A stretch of DNA of 64,000 nt, taken from the NCBI GenBank assembly GCA_963722295.1, contig CAVRLB010000001.1, forward strand, positions 620,001 through 684,000. The letters run 5' to 3'. Position numbers and translations under genes: made by a program. A model generated the notes under the pieces. The model had not been told where the DNA came from. It saw only the letters and a list, made by a program, of their open reading frames with translations, and did not search any database. The stretch is from Brooklawnia sp032229645 (GTDB lineage: Bacteria; Actinomycetota; Actinomycetes; Propionibacteriales; Propionibacteriaceae). Positions 44,152-54,177 of the stretch are shown here, piece by piece (position 1 is the first letter of the stretch; each line of letters opens with the position of its first letter).

Positions 44152-45471
44152 ATGCATCATTCGCTGACACCTCCGCTACAGCTGCGACTGCGCTCGCTCG
44201 GTCTTGAACCGGCCCGCGGCGCCAGTGAGCACCTGAGCCGGATTCTCGCTCAGCCGATAGACGAGCTTCAGTTCTCGCTGCTCGCCGAGACTGCGACTCA
44301 CATTGGTGTGACCGACGAGTTCGTCCGCATTTGTGACTACTTCAAGCCTGCGGACGGTCACACTCCGGCAGGCTTCCGTTTCGAATACGACCTGGAGGCC
44401 GATGGCCTGCTGAACGTCAATCTGAAGCGCGATATCGGCTATGACACCGACGGACGTCGGCGTCCGACCGCAGTCATCTACTCCGCCGATTCGGCCAACC
44501 CTTACGAGGTCGCACCCATCGCTCCGCTGCTGGGCAACCTGACCTGTAACCCGGGCATCATCTACGACCTTTTCATCAACAATCCCAAGGCCAACGTCGA
44601 CCACAAGTTCAACACCCGTGACGAAGTCATGGCCGAACTCGGACGCGTTCTCGGCGCCGGTTGCGATATCTCGGTGGAGCTGAACAATCCATTCGAGGAG
44701 GACTTCAACAAGATCCTGGAGGAGGTCGCCTTCTTCAAAGAGTTGCTCGGGCAGGATCGCGTCGTCATCAAGGTTCCGCACACCGGCCCGGTGAATGCCG
44801 GCAACGTGCATCAGTTGCTCGAGGGCGATGGACGCCTCGATCGCCGCTACTGGCAGCCCTCGACCGAGGACGCATTGCGCGGTCACAATCTCACGCTGAA
44901 GCTGACCGAACTCGGCTACCGCGTCAACTTTACGCTGATGTTCGAGGGCTATCAGACTCAGATGGCGCTGCAGGCCCGTCCGTACTTCATCAACTCGTTC
45001 GTCCGGCATCGCCTGATGCAGTCGCAGAAGATGGTCACACTGCTTGCGCGGGTCGATGGTGGCGACAAGGACGCGGCCGCGGAACTTCGCGACTACATGC
45101 TGTCGACCGATTACCTGGCGAGCACGGACGCCGAGATGGATCCGGCCGAAGCGGTTTCTCGGGCGCGGACGATCGTGGCCTACCGCCAGATCAACGACGC
45201 CGAAGGCAGCGACGGCCTGGATTCGGTGCGTCACAACCTGCGGCTGTTGCGCAACGCGAATCTGCCCGACACGCGGCTGATCATCTGCTCGATGGAGGGC
45301 GACCTCAACTACCCGGATATCGACAACCTGCTGGCGGGCGACGAGTTCTCCGACATGGCAGACCGGGTCGTCGTGACCGCGGAGCCCAGCTACCTGGCAC
45401 GCTTCACCTCGACCAACCAGGTCGTCAGCTACCAGCGCCGCTTCATGAAAGCGGCTCAGGGCGAGAAGTAG
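44152..45471 (+). CDS. Transaldolase-like TIM-barrel protein
   Basis: A 439-residue protein with the transaldolase pattern: LTCNPGIIYDLF near the N-terminus, RVVIKVPHTGPVNAG (the strand carrying the Schiff-base Lys in transaldolases) and a later strand GYRVNFTLMFEGYQT followed by FINSFV. It is longer than typical transaldolase B (about 316) or the small TalC/FSA class, with an extra N-terminal region and C-terminal tail, so it is a divergent subgroup. It is the last gene of the sugar locus; AGTTAGGAG lies before the ATG. Moving or cleaving a three-carbon unit is the likely reaction. Confidence 0.82.
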   Translation: MHHSLTPPLQLRLRSLGLEPARGASEHLSRILAQPIDELQFSLLAETATHIGVTDEFVRICDYFKPADGHTPAGFRFEYDLEADGLLNVNLKRDIGYDTDGRRRPTAVIYSADSANPYEVAPIAPLLGNLTCNPGIIYDLFINNPKANVDHKFNTRDEVMAELGRVLGAGCDISVELNNPFEEDFNKILEEVAFFKELLGQDRVVIKVPHTGPVNAGNVHQLLEGDGRLDRRYWQPSTEDALRGHNLTLKLTELGYRVNFTLMFEGYQTQMALQARPYFINSFVRHRLMQSQKMVTLLARVDGGDKDAAAELRDYMLSTDYLASTDAEMDPAEAVSRARTIVAYRQINDAEGSDGLDSVRHNLRLLRNANLPDTRLIICSMEGDLNYPDIDNLLAGDEFSDMADRVVVTAEPSYLARFTSTNQVVSYQRRFMKAAQGEK

Positions 45472-45512
45472 GCGTCTGCGCGGTTCAGGGCGAGAAGTAG
45501 GCGCTGCGCGGC
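45456..45512 (+). repeat. Tandem duplication across the transaldolase-like stop codon
   Basis: The 29 bases 45456-45484, which contain the TAG stop at 45469-45471, are repeated at 45485-45512 with one base missing and one change. The second copy carries the same GCGAGAAGTAG end after the gene. It looks like a slippage or unequal-exchange duplication of the 3' end. Confidence 0.8.
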
Positions 45513-45613
45513 TCCAAGGGGTGGGACACTGCCGAGCATTCGGCGGCTCCCGCCCCTTGTCCTGCGCGGGCACCGTCTCGTTCTGCACTGGTCCGGCCTC
45601 GTTCTGCGCGCGA

Positions 45614-45893
45614 CCCCAACAGCGGCTGCCGCAAATCACAGCGGCTAGCCAAATATGCGGACCCCAACACACCCGCTACCGCAAACCACAGCGGCCAGCG
45701 ATTATCCGGTAGCCGCTGCTACTCCCGGCAGCCACTGGCCAACAGACCGAACAAACCGGCAGCCGATGCGACTCTCGGCAGCCACTGCGACGCGGCACCG
45801 AACAAACCGGTAGCCCTGCTACTCCCGGCTGGAGCTACGCGCCACCCGGCAGCCGATACACCCCCGGGCCGAACTCATCGGCAGCCGCAGCGT
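45614..45893 (+). repeat. Intergenic tandem array B (50-51 bp units) with doubled head
   Basis: This array occupies most of the 470-bp gap between the convergent transaldolase-like and AbiEi-like genes. Two head copies begin CCCCAAC at 45614 and 45662 (48-bp spacing). Units with CGGTAGCC or CGGCAGCC then start at 45707, 45757 and 45808 (50 and 51 bp apart), and shorter, decayed units start at 45847 and 45879. The tail CACCGAACAAAC is shared with array C. No gene is seen in the rest of the gap. Confidence 0.82.
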
Positions 45894-45941
45894 CACGTTA
45901 AGCGAAGACGCTCGCATCGTCCGGCAGGTGCTTGCTCGGAT

Positions 45942-46862
45942 TCAGGCTCCCAACCTCACCGCGCCGCGTCGCGTGATCCTCTCCAAGAGATAGGACATGA
46001 ATGCCGGGCCGTCGTTCGCCTCCTTCCAGCCCCAGCGATATGTCCAATAGCCCTCGCTTCGGAACTGGTTCTCCCGATGTTTCTCTTTCATGACGACATC
46101 TGCTGCCGTCATTCCTTCGGGCACGAGGTCGTCATACTTGATCCGGCCGTCGAATTCACCGAGCAGACCAAGATCCGGCCAACCGAAGTCACTTCGTCCG
46201 AGAAGCGCGCCGCCGCTGGTTCTCACTTCGAACTGCAGTATCGGCATGGGAATGCCGGCCCGGATCATCCAGTAACGACTGATCGATTCTCCCGGACTCT
46301 CAGATAGCGGATCAGCATGCGCGAGCGCCCATTTGGCATTCCCCACCCCCGATCGTCGATTCGACTGCTCGACACACTCGGCAATCCCGTCCAAAGAACC
46401 GAGCTTTCGCCAGGCCGCGTCCATGATGGCGAGGGCCTCGTGGGGCCGCACCAAGCGGCACAGATCGGAAACCGTGCGCGGCAGGTTCGTGACGGTGAAC
46501 CCATCATTGGTCTCGATCTCATCGGCACCCAATGGGAGCCGATGACTGTGCACCCATCGCCCAACGCTCCCATTAGATGCTCGCCGGATCACATGCACCC
46601 GCGTCAGCAGCCGGTGAGGCACCGGCACACCCCAGACCAGGCCGGCGGACGCGTGACTCAGGATCGTATCCGGCCCGAGCAGTGGCACGGTCGTCCGCAA
46701 TAATGCCCAGTGCTGCTCCGTCGGCTGCGGACTCGGCCGGCCAAGCCCATACCCGCCATGTCGGACGACATGAAGCTCGCCCGCCCGAACCAACCTTTCT
46801 ACGGCACGCCGTTCATACCCGCCGGCACGCAAATCTGCGAAGCGATCTGTCTTCATGCACAA
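45942..46862 (-). CDS. AbiEi-like antitoxin/nuclease-fold protein, solitary
   Basis: A 306-residue protein of a common actinobacterial type. Its N-terminus has the winged-helix AbiEi-like pattern (RAGGYERRAVERLVRAGEL-type start, VRHGGYGLG, ILSHASAGLVWGVPV). The C-terminal third looks like a PD-(D/E)XK/DUF559-like nuclease fold, with GRSDFGWPDLGLLGEFDG as the possible catalytic region. No AbiEii toxin gene is beside it, so a complete type IV toxin-antitoxin pair is absent. It lies between two repeat arrays. The function is unknown. Confidence 0.82.
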   Translation of the reverse strand: MCMKTDRFADLRAGGYERRAVERLVRAGELHVVRHGGYGLGRPSPQPTEQHWALLRTTVPLLGPDTILSHASAGLVWGVPVPHRLLTRVHVIRRASNGSVGRWVHSHRLPLGADEIETNDGFTVTNLPRTVSDLCRLVRPHEALAIMDAAWRKLGSLDGIAECVEQSNRRSGVGNAKWALAHADPLSESPGESISRYWMIRAGIPMPILQFEVRTSGGALLGRSDFGWPDLGLLGEFDGRIKYDDLVPEGMTAADVVMKEKHRENQFRSEGYWTYRWGWKEANDGPAFMSYLLERITRRGAVRLGA

Positions 46863-47010
46863 ATGATCGGCAAATGGCCATGCAAATCGGTCAAAGAACT
46901 TCCCGCCTGTGGAAAACTCACGGTTCTGAGATTGCCACTTGAGGAATGCTCATTCTGCGGATTGCACAAGGGCTGCCCAAATGGCCAACAGCTAGCGAAA
47001 TGCCTGCTCC

Positions 47011-47320
47011 CGCCACAACGGCTGCCGCTAATCACACACGCTAGCGAATATCCGGTAGCCACCGTCACTTCCGGCAGCCGCCTGCCCAACGGGCCGAACA
47101 AACCAGCAGCCGCTGCCACTTGCGGCAGCCACTGCGACGCGGCACCGAACAAACCGGTAGCCACCGTCACTTGCGGCAGCCACTGCGACGCGGCACCGAA
47201 CAAACCGGTAGCCACCGTCACTTCCGGCAGCCACTGCGACGCGGCACCGAACAAACCAGCAGCCACCGTCACTTCCGGCAGCCACTGCGACGCGGCACCG
47301 AACAAACCGGCGGCCGGTGC
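47011..47320 (+). repeat. Intergenic tandem array C (exact 51-bp period) with head
   Basis: Units begin with CGGTAGCC, CAGCAGCC or similar at 47053, 47104, 47155, 47206, 47257 and a last partial at 47308, each exactly 51 bp apart. A head (47011-47052, with ACGGCTGCCGC and GCTAGCGAATATCC) precedes them and matches the heads of arrays A and B. Each unit contains CGGCAGCC-ACTG-CGACGCGGCACC and ends AACAAAC. It lies in the 490-bp gap upstream of the AbiEi-like gene and downstream of ku. The rest of the gap (46863-47010) holds only a TGTGGAAAA motif at 46908. Confidence 0.88.
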
Positions 47321-47352
47321 AGTACAAAGACCCTAAGCCAACGGCCTCACCC

Positions 47353-48183
47353 TCAGCCGACGGCCGCGTCCTCGTCCTCAGCATTTGCCAGGGACGAACT
47401 CTTGCCGCGTTTCTTGGCCGCCGCCACGGACGCCCGCAATGCTGCCATCAGATCGACCACTTCCCCACTGCCGTGGTCCTCAGGCACCTCGGGAATCTCC
47501 GCGCCGTCGAGTTTGGCCGCGACCAACTCCTCCAGCGCCGCCCGGTAGCTGTCGGTGTAGTCGGACGGCTCCCAGCGTCCGGACATCTGGTCGATGAACA
47601 TCTCGGCCATGCCCACCTCGGCTTCGCTGGCACGCACATCGTCTCCGGGTGAAGCAAACGATGGATCGCGCACCTCATCGGGCCACAGCATCGTGTCCAT
47701 GACCAGCAGCTCCCCGCGCGGCCTGATCAATGCCAACGATTCGCGGGTGCGCAGCGCCACCTTGACCACGCCTGCCTTGCCGGTCTTGGTCAAGGCATCG
47801 CGCAGCAGCACATAGGGCTTGACGCCGACGCCGTTGGCTTCAATCAGGTACGTCTTCTCGAAATAGACGGGGTCGATCTCCGACTCGTCCACGAAGGTCG
47901 CGATCTCGACGGTTCCCTTGCTGGCAAGCGGCAACTGGTCGAGATCGGCCTTCGTGAGGACAACCACGCGTCCATCGGCGGCCGTATATCCCCGATTGAT
48001 CTGGTCGTAAGGCACCTCCTGCCCGCAGATCTCGCAGACCCGGCGGTAGCGGATTCGTCCGCCATCGGCCCCGTGCACCTGATGCAGCGCCACATCCTTG
48101 GCCTCGGTTGCTCCGTAGAGCTTGACCGGGATGACGATCAGCCCGAACGAGATCGCGCCTTCCCACATCGCCCTGGGCATCAT
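47353..48183 (-). CDS. ku: Ku protein (non-homologous end joining)
   Basis: A 276-residue prokaryotic Ku, the ring-shaped homodimer that binds double-strand ends and recruits LigD. MWEGAISFGLIVIPVKLYGAT at the start, CEICGQEVPYDQINRGY, TYLIEANGVGVKPYVLL and GRWEPSDYTDSYR are diagnostic. The C-terminus has a short acidic tail. A minimal start is the ATG at 48180; 48183 gives one extra Met. It overlaps the stop of the upstream gene. No ligD lies in the window, so its ligase partner must be elsewhere. Confidence 0.95.
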   Translation of the reverse strand: MMPRAMWEGAISFGLIVIPVKLYGATEAKDVALHQVHGADGGRIRYRRVCEICGQEVPYDQINRGYTAADGRVVVLTKADLDQLPLASKGTVEIATFVDESEIDPVYFEKTYLIEANGVGVKPYVLLRDALTKTGKAGVVKVALRTRESLALIRPRGELLVMDTMLWPDEVRDPSFASPGDDVRASEAEVGMAEMFIDQMSGRWEPSDYTDSYRAALEELVAAKLDGAEIPEVPEDHGSGEVVDLMAALRASVAAAKKRGKSSSLANAEDEDAAVG

Positions 48184-48656
48184 GCCTCCTTGGACAACTC
48201 GGTGACCGAATGCCAGGCCAGATCGTGCTCGGCATGCAGCGTCTGCACCCGCGGATCCTCCCAGGCGTCATCCAGGCTCAGGCCGGCCACCGCTGCGCGG
48301 ACCGCGTCGAGCGCAGCGCCGTCATCGTCACTGAACCAAGCCTCAACCGACGATGCTTCGAGCTCACTAAGACTCGCACCGCCATTGGCCGCCTCACCTC
48401 CAGGGCCCAGCGTCCGCGAATCGACCATGGCGGTCAGCACCAGCCTCTCCCCGTGATGAATTAACGCCCAAAGCCCTGCCAGTAGCATCGCCGCGTATTC
48501 CGCCTGCTCATCGTCCGACGGCTGCAAACCGAAAGTCTCATAGAGCGCGGGGCTCGCAGTGAATGCCTGCAACGGCCCCTCGATCGTCCGACCGCCGGCG
48601 ATCTGACGCGCCTGTTCGGCATTCGCCGGAACGCACACCAGCACTCGCTCTGCCAT
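48180..48656 (-). CDS. Small actinobacterial protein (DUF6912-like)
   Basis: A 158-residue soluble protein. It begins RVLVCVPANAEQARQIAGG and has a middle segment YAAMLLAGLWALI, a pattern I associate with the DUF6912 family of Actinobacteria. It overlaps ku by 4 bp and is probably cotranscribed with it. No catalytic motif is visible and the function is unknown. Confidence 0.72.
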   Translation of the reverse strand: MAERVLVCVPANAEQARQIAGGRTIEGPLQAFTASPALYETFGLQPSDDEQAEYAAMLLAGLWALIHHGERLVLTAMVDSRTLGPGGEAANGGASLSELEASSVEAWFSDDDGAALDAVRAAVAGLSLDDAWEDPRVQTLHAEHDLAWHSVTELSKEA

Positions 48657-48747
48657 CGGGTCCTCCTCGCGTAGCCCTGCCTAGAGTTTATGAGATCGCG
48701 CCAGTGCTCCGAGGCTTCCGGACGCCGCCGGCCACCCGATCCAACGG

Positions 48748-48848
48748 AGCAGAGTTTTCCACAGCCTGGCCGACTGGTAGGCAAACAGACCGCCATCTTC
48801 GGCATCGGAACCCGAATAGAGCAGAGTTTTCCACAGATTGGCCGACTG
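48748..48848. repeat. Two 29-bp direct repeats with DnaA-box-like TTTTCCACA
   Basis: AGCAGAGTTTTCCACAG, followed by two variable bases and TGGCCGACTG, occurs at 48748-48776 and 48820-48848, 72 bp apart, differing only at those two bases. Each contains TTTTCCACA (48755 and 48827), which fits the DnaA-box consensus TTWTNCACA. They lie in the 229-bp divergent region between the DUF6912-like and Rv3235-like genes. A third TGTGGAAAACTC occurs at 46908. Confidence 0.65.
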
Positions 48849-48885
48849 ATCACCACTCTGGGCAACGTCTGGGTCATGCTGAAGC

Positions 48886-49332
48886 ATGGAATTCACCCCG
48901 CCCCTCGCCGCCGGACGACGTCGTGTCCCCGATCAGCACCGCAGCATGCATGGCTGGGACGAGCTCGCCGAGTTCGGACCAGCGAGCCCGCACTCGTCCA
49001 AGCCCGTACCGCCGCAGGCCGAAGCGGTCGCCCACGGTGTGGCGCGGCTCCTGACAGAGACACTCACTGGGCGCCGCAACGCCAAACAACTCGGCCAGTG
49101 GCTGACCGTGGACGAATGCAGCCGACTCGCCGCCTGGATCCGGCAGCACCGCGGCGCCCGGATCCGTCTCAGCCGACTCAGACTCATCGAGATTTCAGCG
49201 GGGCGCGTCGAGGGCCAGCTGCACTTCGACTTCGAAACCGGTCGACTGTGCGCGACCCTGTCCCTGACAGCGCTGGCCGGACGATGGACTTGCCCGCAGC
49301 TAAGCGTGCTGCTGCCCGGTACGCCCCGCTAA
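48886..49332 (+). CDS. Rv3235 family protein
   Basis: A 148-residue protein of the small actinobacterial Rv3235/DUF6459 family. The family pattern is seen in AVAHGVARLLTETLTGRRNAKQLGQWL and the arginine-rich ARIRLSRLRLIEI strand, with a beta-rich C-terminal half (ALAGRWTCPQLSVLLPG). In other Actinobacteria this family also occurs near secA. The function is unknown. The stop codon lies in the loop of a terminator hairpin shared with the convergent secA gene. Confidence 0.82.
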   Translation: MEFTPPLAAGRRRVPDQHRSMHGWDELAEFGPASPHSSKPVPPQAEAVAHGVARLLTETLTGRRNAKQLGQWLTVDECSRLAAWIRQHRGARIRLSRLRLIEISAGRVEGQLHFDFETGRLCATLSLTALAGRWTCPQLSVLLPGTPR

Positions 49333-49349
49333 GGGCCGTACCGGGCAGC
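49311..49349. terminator. Bidirectional terminator overlapping the Rv3235-like stop
   Basis: GCTGCCCGGTACG (49311-49323) pairs perfectly with its complement at 49337-49349 over a 13-nt centre that includes the TAA stop at 49330-49332. The secA stop is 20 bp beyond. It should end both convergent transcripts. Confidence 0.7.
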
Positions 49350-49369
49350 GGTACCGGATCTCGATCGGC

Positions 49370-52336
<2,967 letters not shown>

Positions 52337-52508
52337 GGGATACGTCCTTTGCTGATTCCTCGCCGCTGGACGCACCGGTTGCGCGCCTGTGACAGCAGCG
52401 TCCACCAGTGTAGTTCGTGCTGACTGCCCCTCACACCTCGACTGAAGACCCCTCAAGTCAATTGCCGCGCGTGTTGATTTCGTCAGCTGCTAACCATGGC
52501 GAACCAAA

Positions 52509-52544
52509 GATCGGGGACGCCGCCCATCGACAGCGTCCCCGATC
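52509..52544 (-). terminator. Terminator hairpin downstream of hpf
   Basis: GATCGGGGACGC (52509-52520) pairs perfectly with GCGTCCCCGATC (52533-52544) across a 12-nt loop, 52 bp after the hpf stop on the minus strand. It separates hpf from secA. Confidence 0.75.
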
Positions 52545-52596
52545 CTGGTCGAGTGCCGGACCGGCGGGTTCTCCTGGTCGCCGGTTTGGAGGGTCG

Positions 52597-53220
52597 TCAG
52601 TTCTGGGCGTCCATCATCAGATGGATGACGCCGTAGTCGTAGGCCTTGCGCCGGTAGACCACGCTCGGCTCGGCGGTCTCGGCATCGACGTACAAGAAGA
52701 AGTCGTGACCGACCAGCTCCATCTCGTCCAACGCCTGGGCCAGGGTCAGGGGGACGGTCGTGAACCGCTTCTCGCGCACCACCAGCGGGCCGTCTCCGGT
52801 GACTTCGAGTCCACCGGCGACCTTGCGGGTTGCAACTTGCTCATCGAGGCTCTCTTCGAGCGCCAGCGGCGGCATATTGAACTCGTCCAGATCCTTCGCT
52901 CCACGCAAACCTCGGTGCCGCTTGCGTCGATCGGCGGCCTTGCGTAACTGTGCTTTGAGTTTCTCTTCCGCTCGGTCGAAAGCAATCATTTTGTCAGAAG
53001 CGTTGGCGCCGGCCCGGATGACCGGTCCCTTGCCTCGCAGTGTGATCTCGCAACGGATCTCGCCGTCCGGGTCACCCTTGGATTCGGCCTGAGTGAACTC
53101 GACCTCGGCCCGAATCACGCGATCGCGGAGTTTCTCGACAGTCGCAGTCAGTTCCTCGGTGACCTGCTCACGGGTTCCATCGGAGATGGTCAGATGCCTG
53201 CCGGTGATGCTGACGTCCAT
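52597..53220 (-). CDS. hpf: Long-form ribosome hibernation promoting factor
   Basis: A 207-residue long-type HPF. The N-terminal S30AE domain (about 1-105) starts MDVSITGRHLTISDG, and the C-terminal dimerisation domain carries VREKRFTTVPLTLAQALDEMELVGHDFFLYVDAETAEPSV-type sequence. The long form makes 100S ribosome dimers in stationary phase or stress. The frame extends to 53376, but the ATG at 53220 has GGAAGG seven bases upstream. A second in-frame ATG at 53226 is too close to that site. Confidence 0.93.
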   Translation of the reverse strand: MDVSITGRHLTISDGTREQVTEELTATVEKLRDRVIRAEVEFTQAESKGDPDGEIRCEITLRGKGPVIRAGANASDKMIAFDRAEEKLKAQLRKAADRRKRHRGLRGAKDLDEFNMPPLALEESLDEQVATRKVAGGLEVTGDGPLVVREKRFTTVPLTLAQALDEMELVGHDFFLYVDAETAEPSVVYRRKAYDYGVIHLMMDAQN

Positions 53221-53378
53221 GATCATTCCTTCCTTGTGCGGACTGGCTGTTGCCAGCCAGCCGTTCGGCAGCCAAAACTGCCGGGGCGGAAAATACGTGG
53301 CACGACCCACCAGAAACGCCCTCCGAAGCCTTTCAGCTCCCTCGTTGACGTTCCAACAGATCGTGCCATACACCAACG

Positions 53379-54083
53379 TTACTCATCTGACCGGTCGGTG
53401 GCGCCTAAACCGGCAGTTGCGTATCTGGGGGTGTCGCAGATGACCGCTGCACCTTGGACGAAGCACCCTGCCACACGCAGTGCCCGAACCGCCTCGGCCA
53501 TCGTGGCACCCGTGGTGACTACGTCATCTGTCACGATCAGCGGCACCGACGAAGCACCCAGGGCCACCATCGTGTCGCGCTGCGAGCCCAGCCGATCGTC
53601 CCGGCCGCGGCCCACCTGATCGTCCGCAGCACGCGCCCGCTTCAGTAGCGGGACGACCCCGATACCGAGCCTGCGTCCGGCAGCGTTGGCCAGCGCGCGA
53701 GAGTGATCATAGCCCCGCCTGCGCACGGCAGCCCGATCGGAGGGCACCGGGACGAGCACCGCCTGCGAGTTGCTGTCGCGCTCAATCGCGTCGATGGCCC
53801 CGGCGAGTAGTCCTCCCAGGACGCCCGCCAGTTGCCAGGCACCGTCGTCCTTGTGGGCGATGACCATCGAGGACAGCGGTTCGCGATACCAGCCGCCGGC
53901 CACCACCTGCGGGCCCGGCGGCCAGTCCGGGCGCACCACGGAATGCGGCGCGGCGGGCAACTGCTCGCGGCAGGTGTCGCACAGGCCCCAGCCGCAGGCA
54001 TGGCAGCCCGGGCAGCTAGACCCGAGCGCAAGATCGGCGGCAGCATCCCAGAGCCGGCGTAGCGTCATCGATGAAATCGGCAT
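53379..54083 (-). CDS. ComF family phosphoribosyltransferase-fold protein
   Basis: A 234-residue ComF/GntX-type protein. A four-cysteine zinc finger (CPGCHACGWGLCDTC) at about 20-38 is followed by a PRTase domain with the PRPP loop VTDDVVTTGATM. ComF takes part in DNA uptake in competent bacteria, but many actinobacterial members have no proven role. It lies between lpqB and hpf, the usual position in this block. Confidence 0.88.
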   Translation of the reverse strand: MPISSMTLRRLWDAAADLALGSSCPGCHACGWGLCDTCREQLPAAPHSVVRPDWPPGPQVVAGGWYREPLSSMVIAHKDDGAWQLAGVLGGLLAGAIDAIERDSNSQAVLVPVPSDRAAVRRRGYDHSRALANAAGRRLGIGVVPLLKRARAADDQVGRGRDDRLGSQRDTMVALGASSVPLIVTDDVVTTGATMAEAVRALRVAGCFVQGAAVICDTPRYATAGLGATDRSDE

Positions 54084-54177
54084 GCCGGAAGTATTGGTAA
54101 CCCGCGCCCGAATCGGTCAAATCGCCTTGCTGCTGTGGACAGTCTCGGCGGGTTAAGAACCCTCCCGGAAAGCCCCG

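Noticed and set aside
45942..46862. Complete AbiE toxin-antitoxin system
   Set aside because: No AbiEii-type nucleotidyltransferase toxin is next to the gene on either side.
46908..46916. Chromosomal origin of replication
   Set aside because: Only single or paired DnaA-box-like motifs are seen, and dnaA, dnaN and gyr genes are absent.
47011..47320. CRISPR-like array
   Set aside because: The repeats are contiguous with no variable spacers and no cas genes are present. The regular 51-bp period is a plain tandem repeat.
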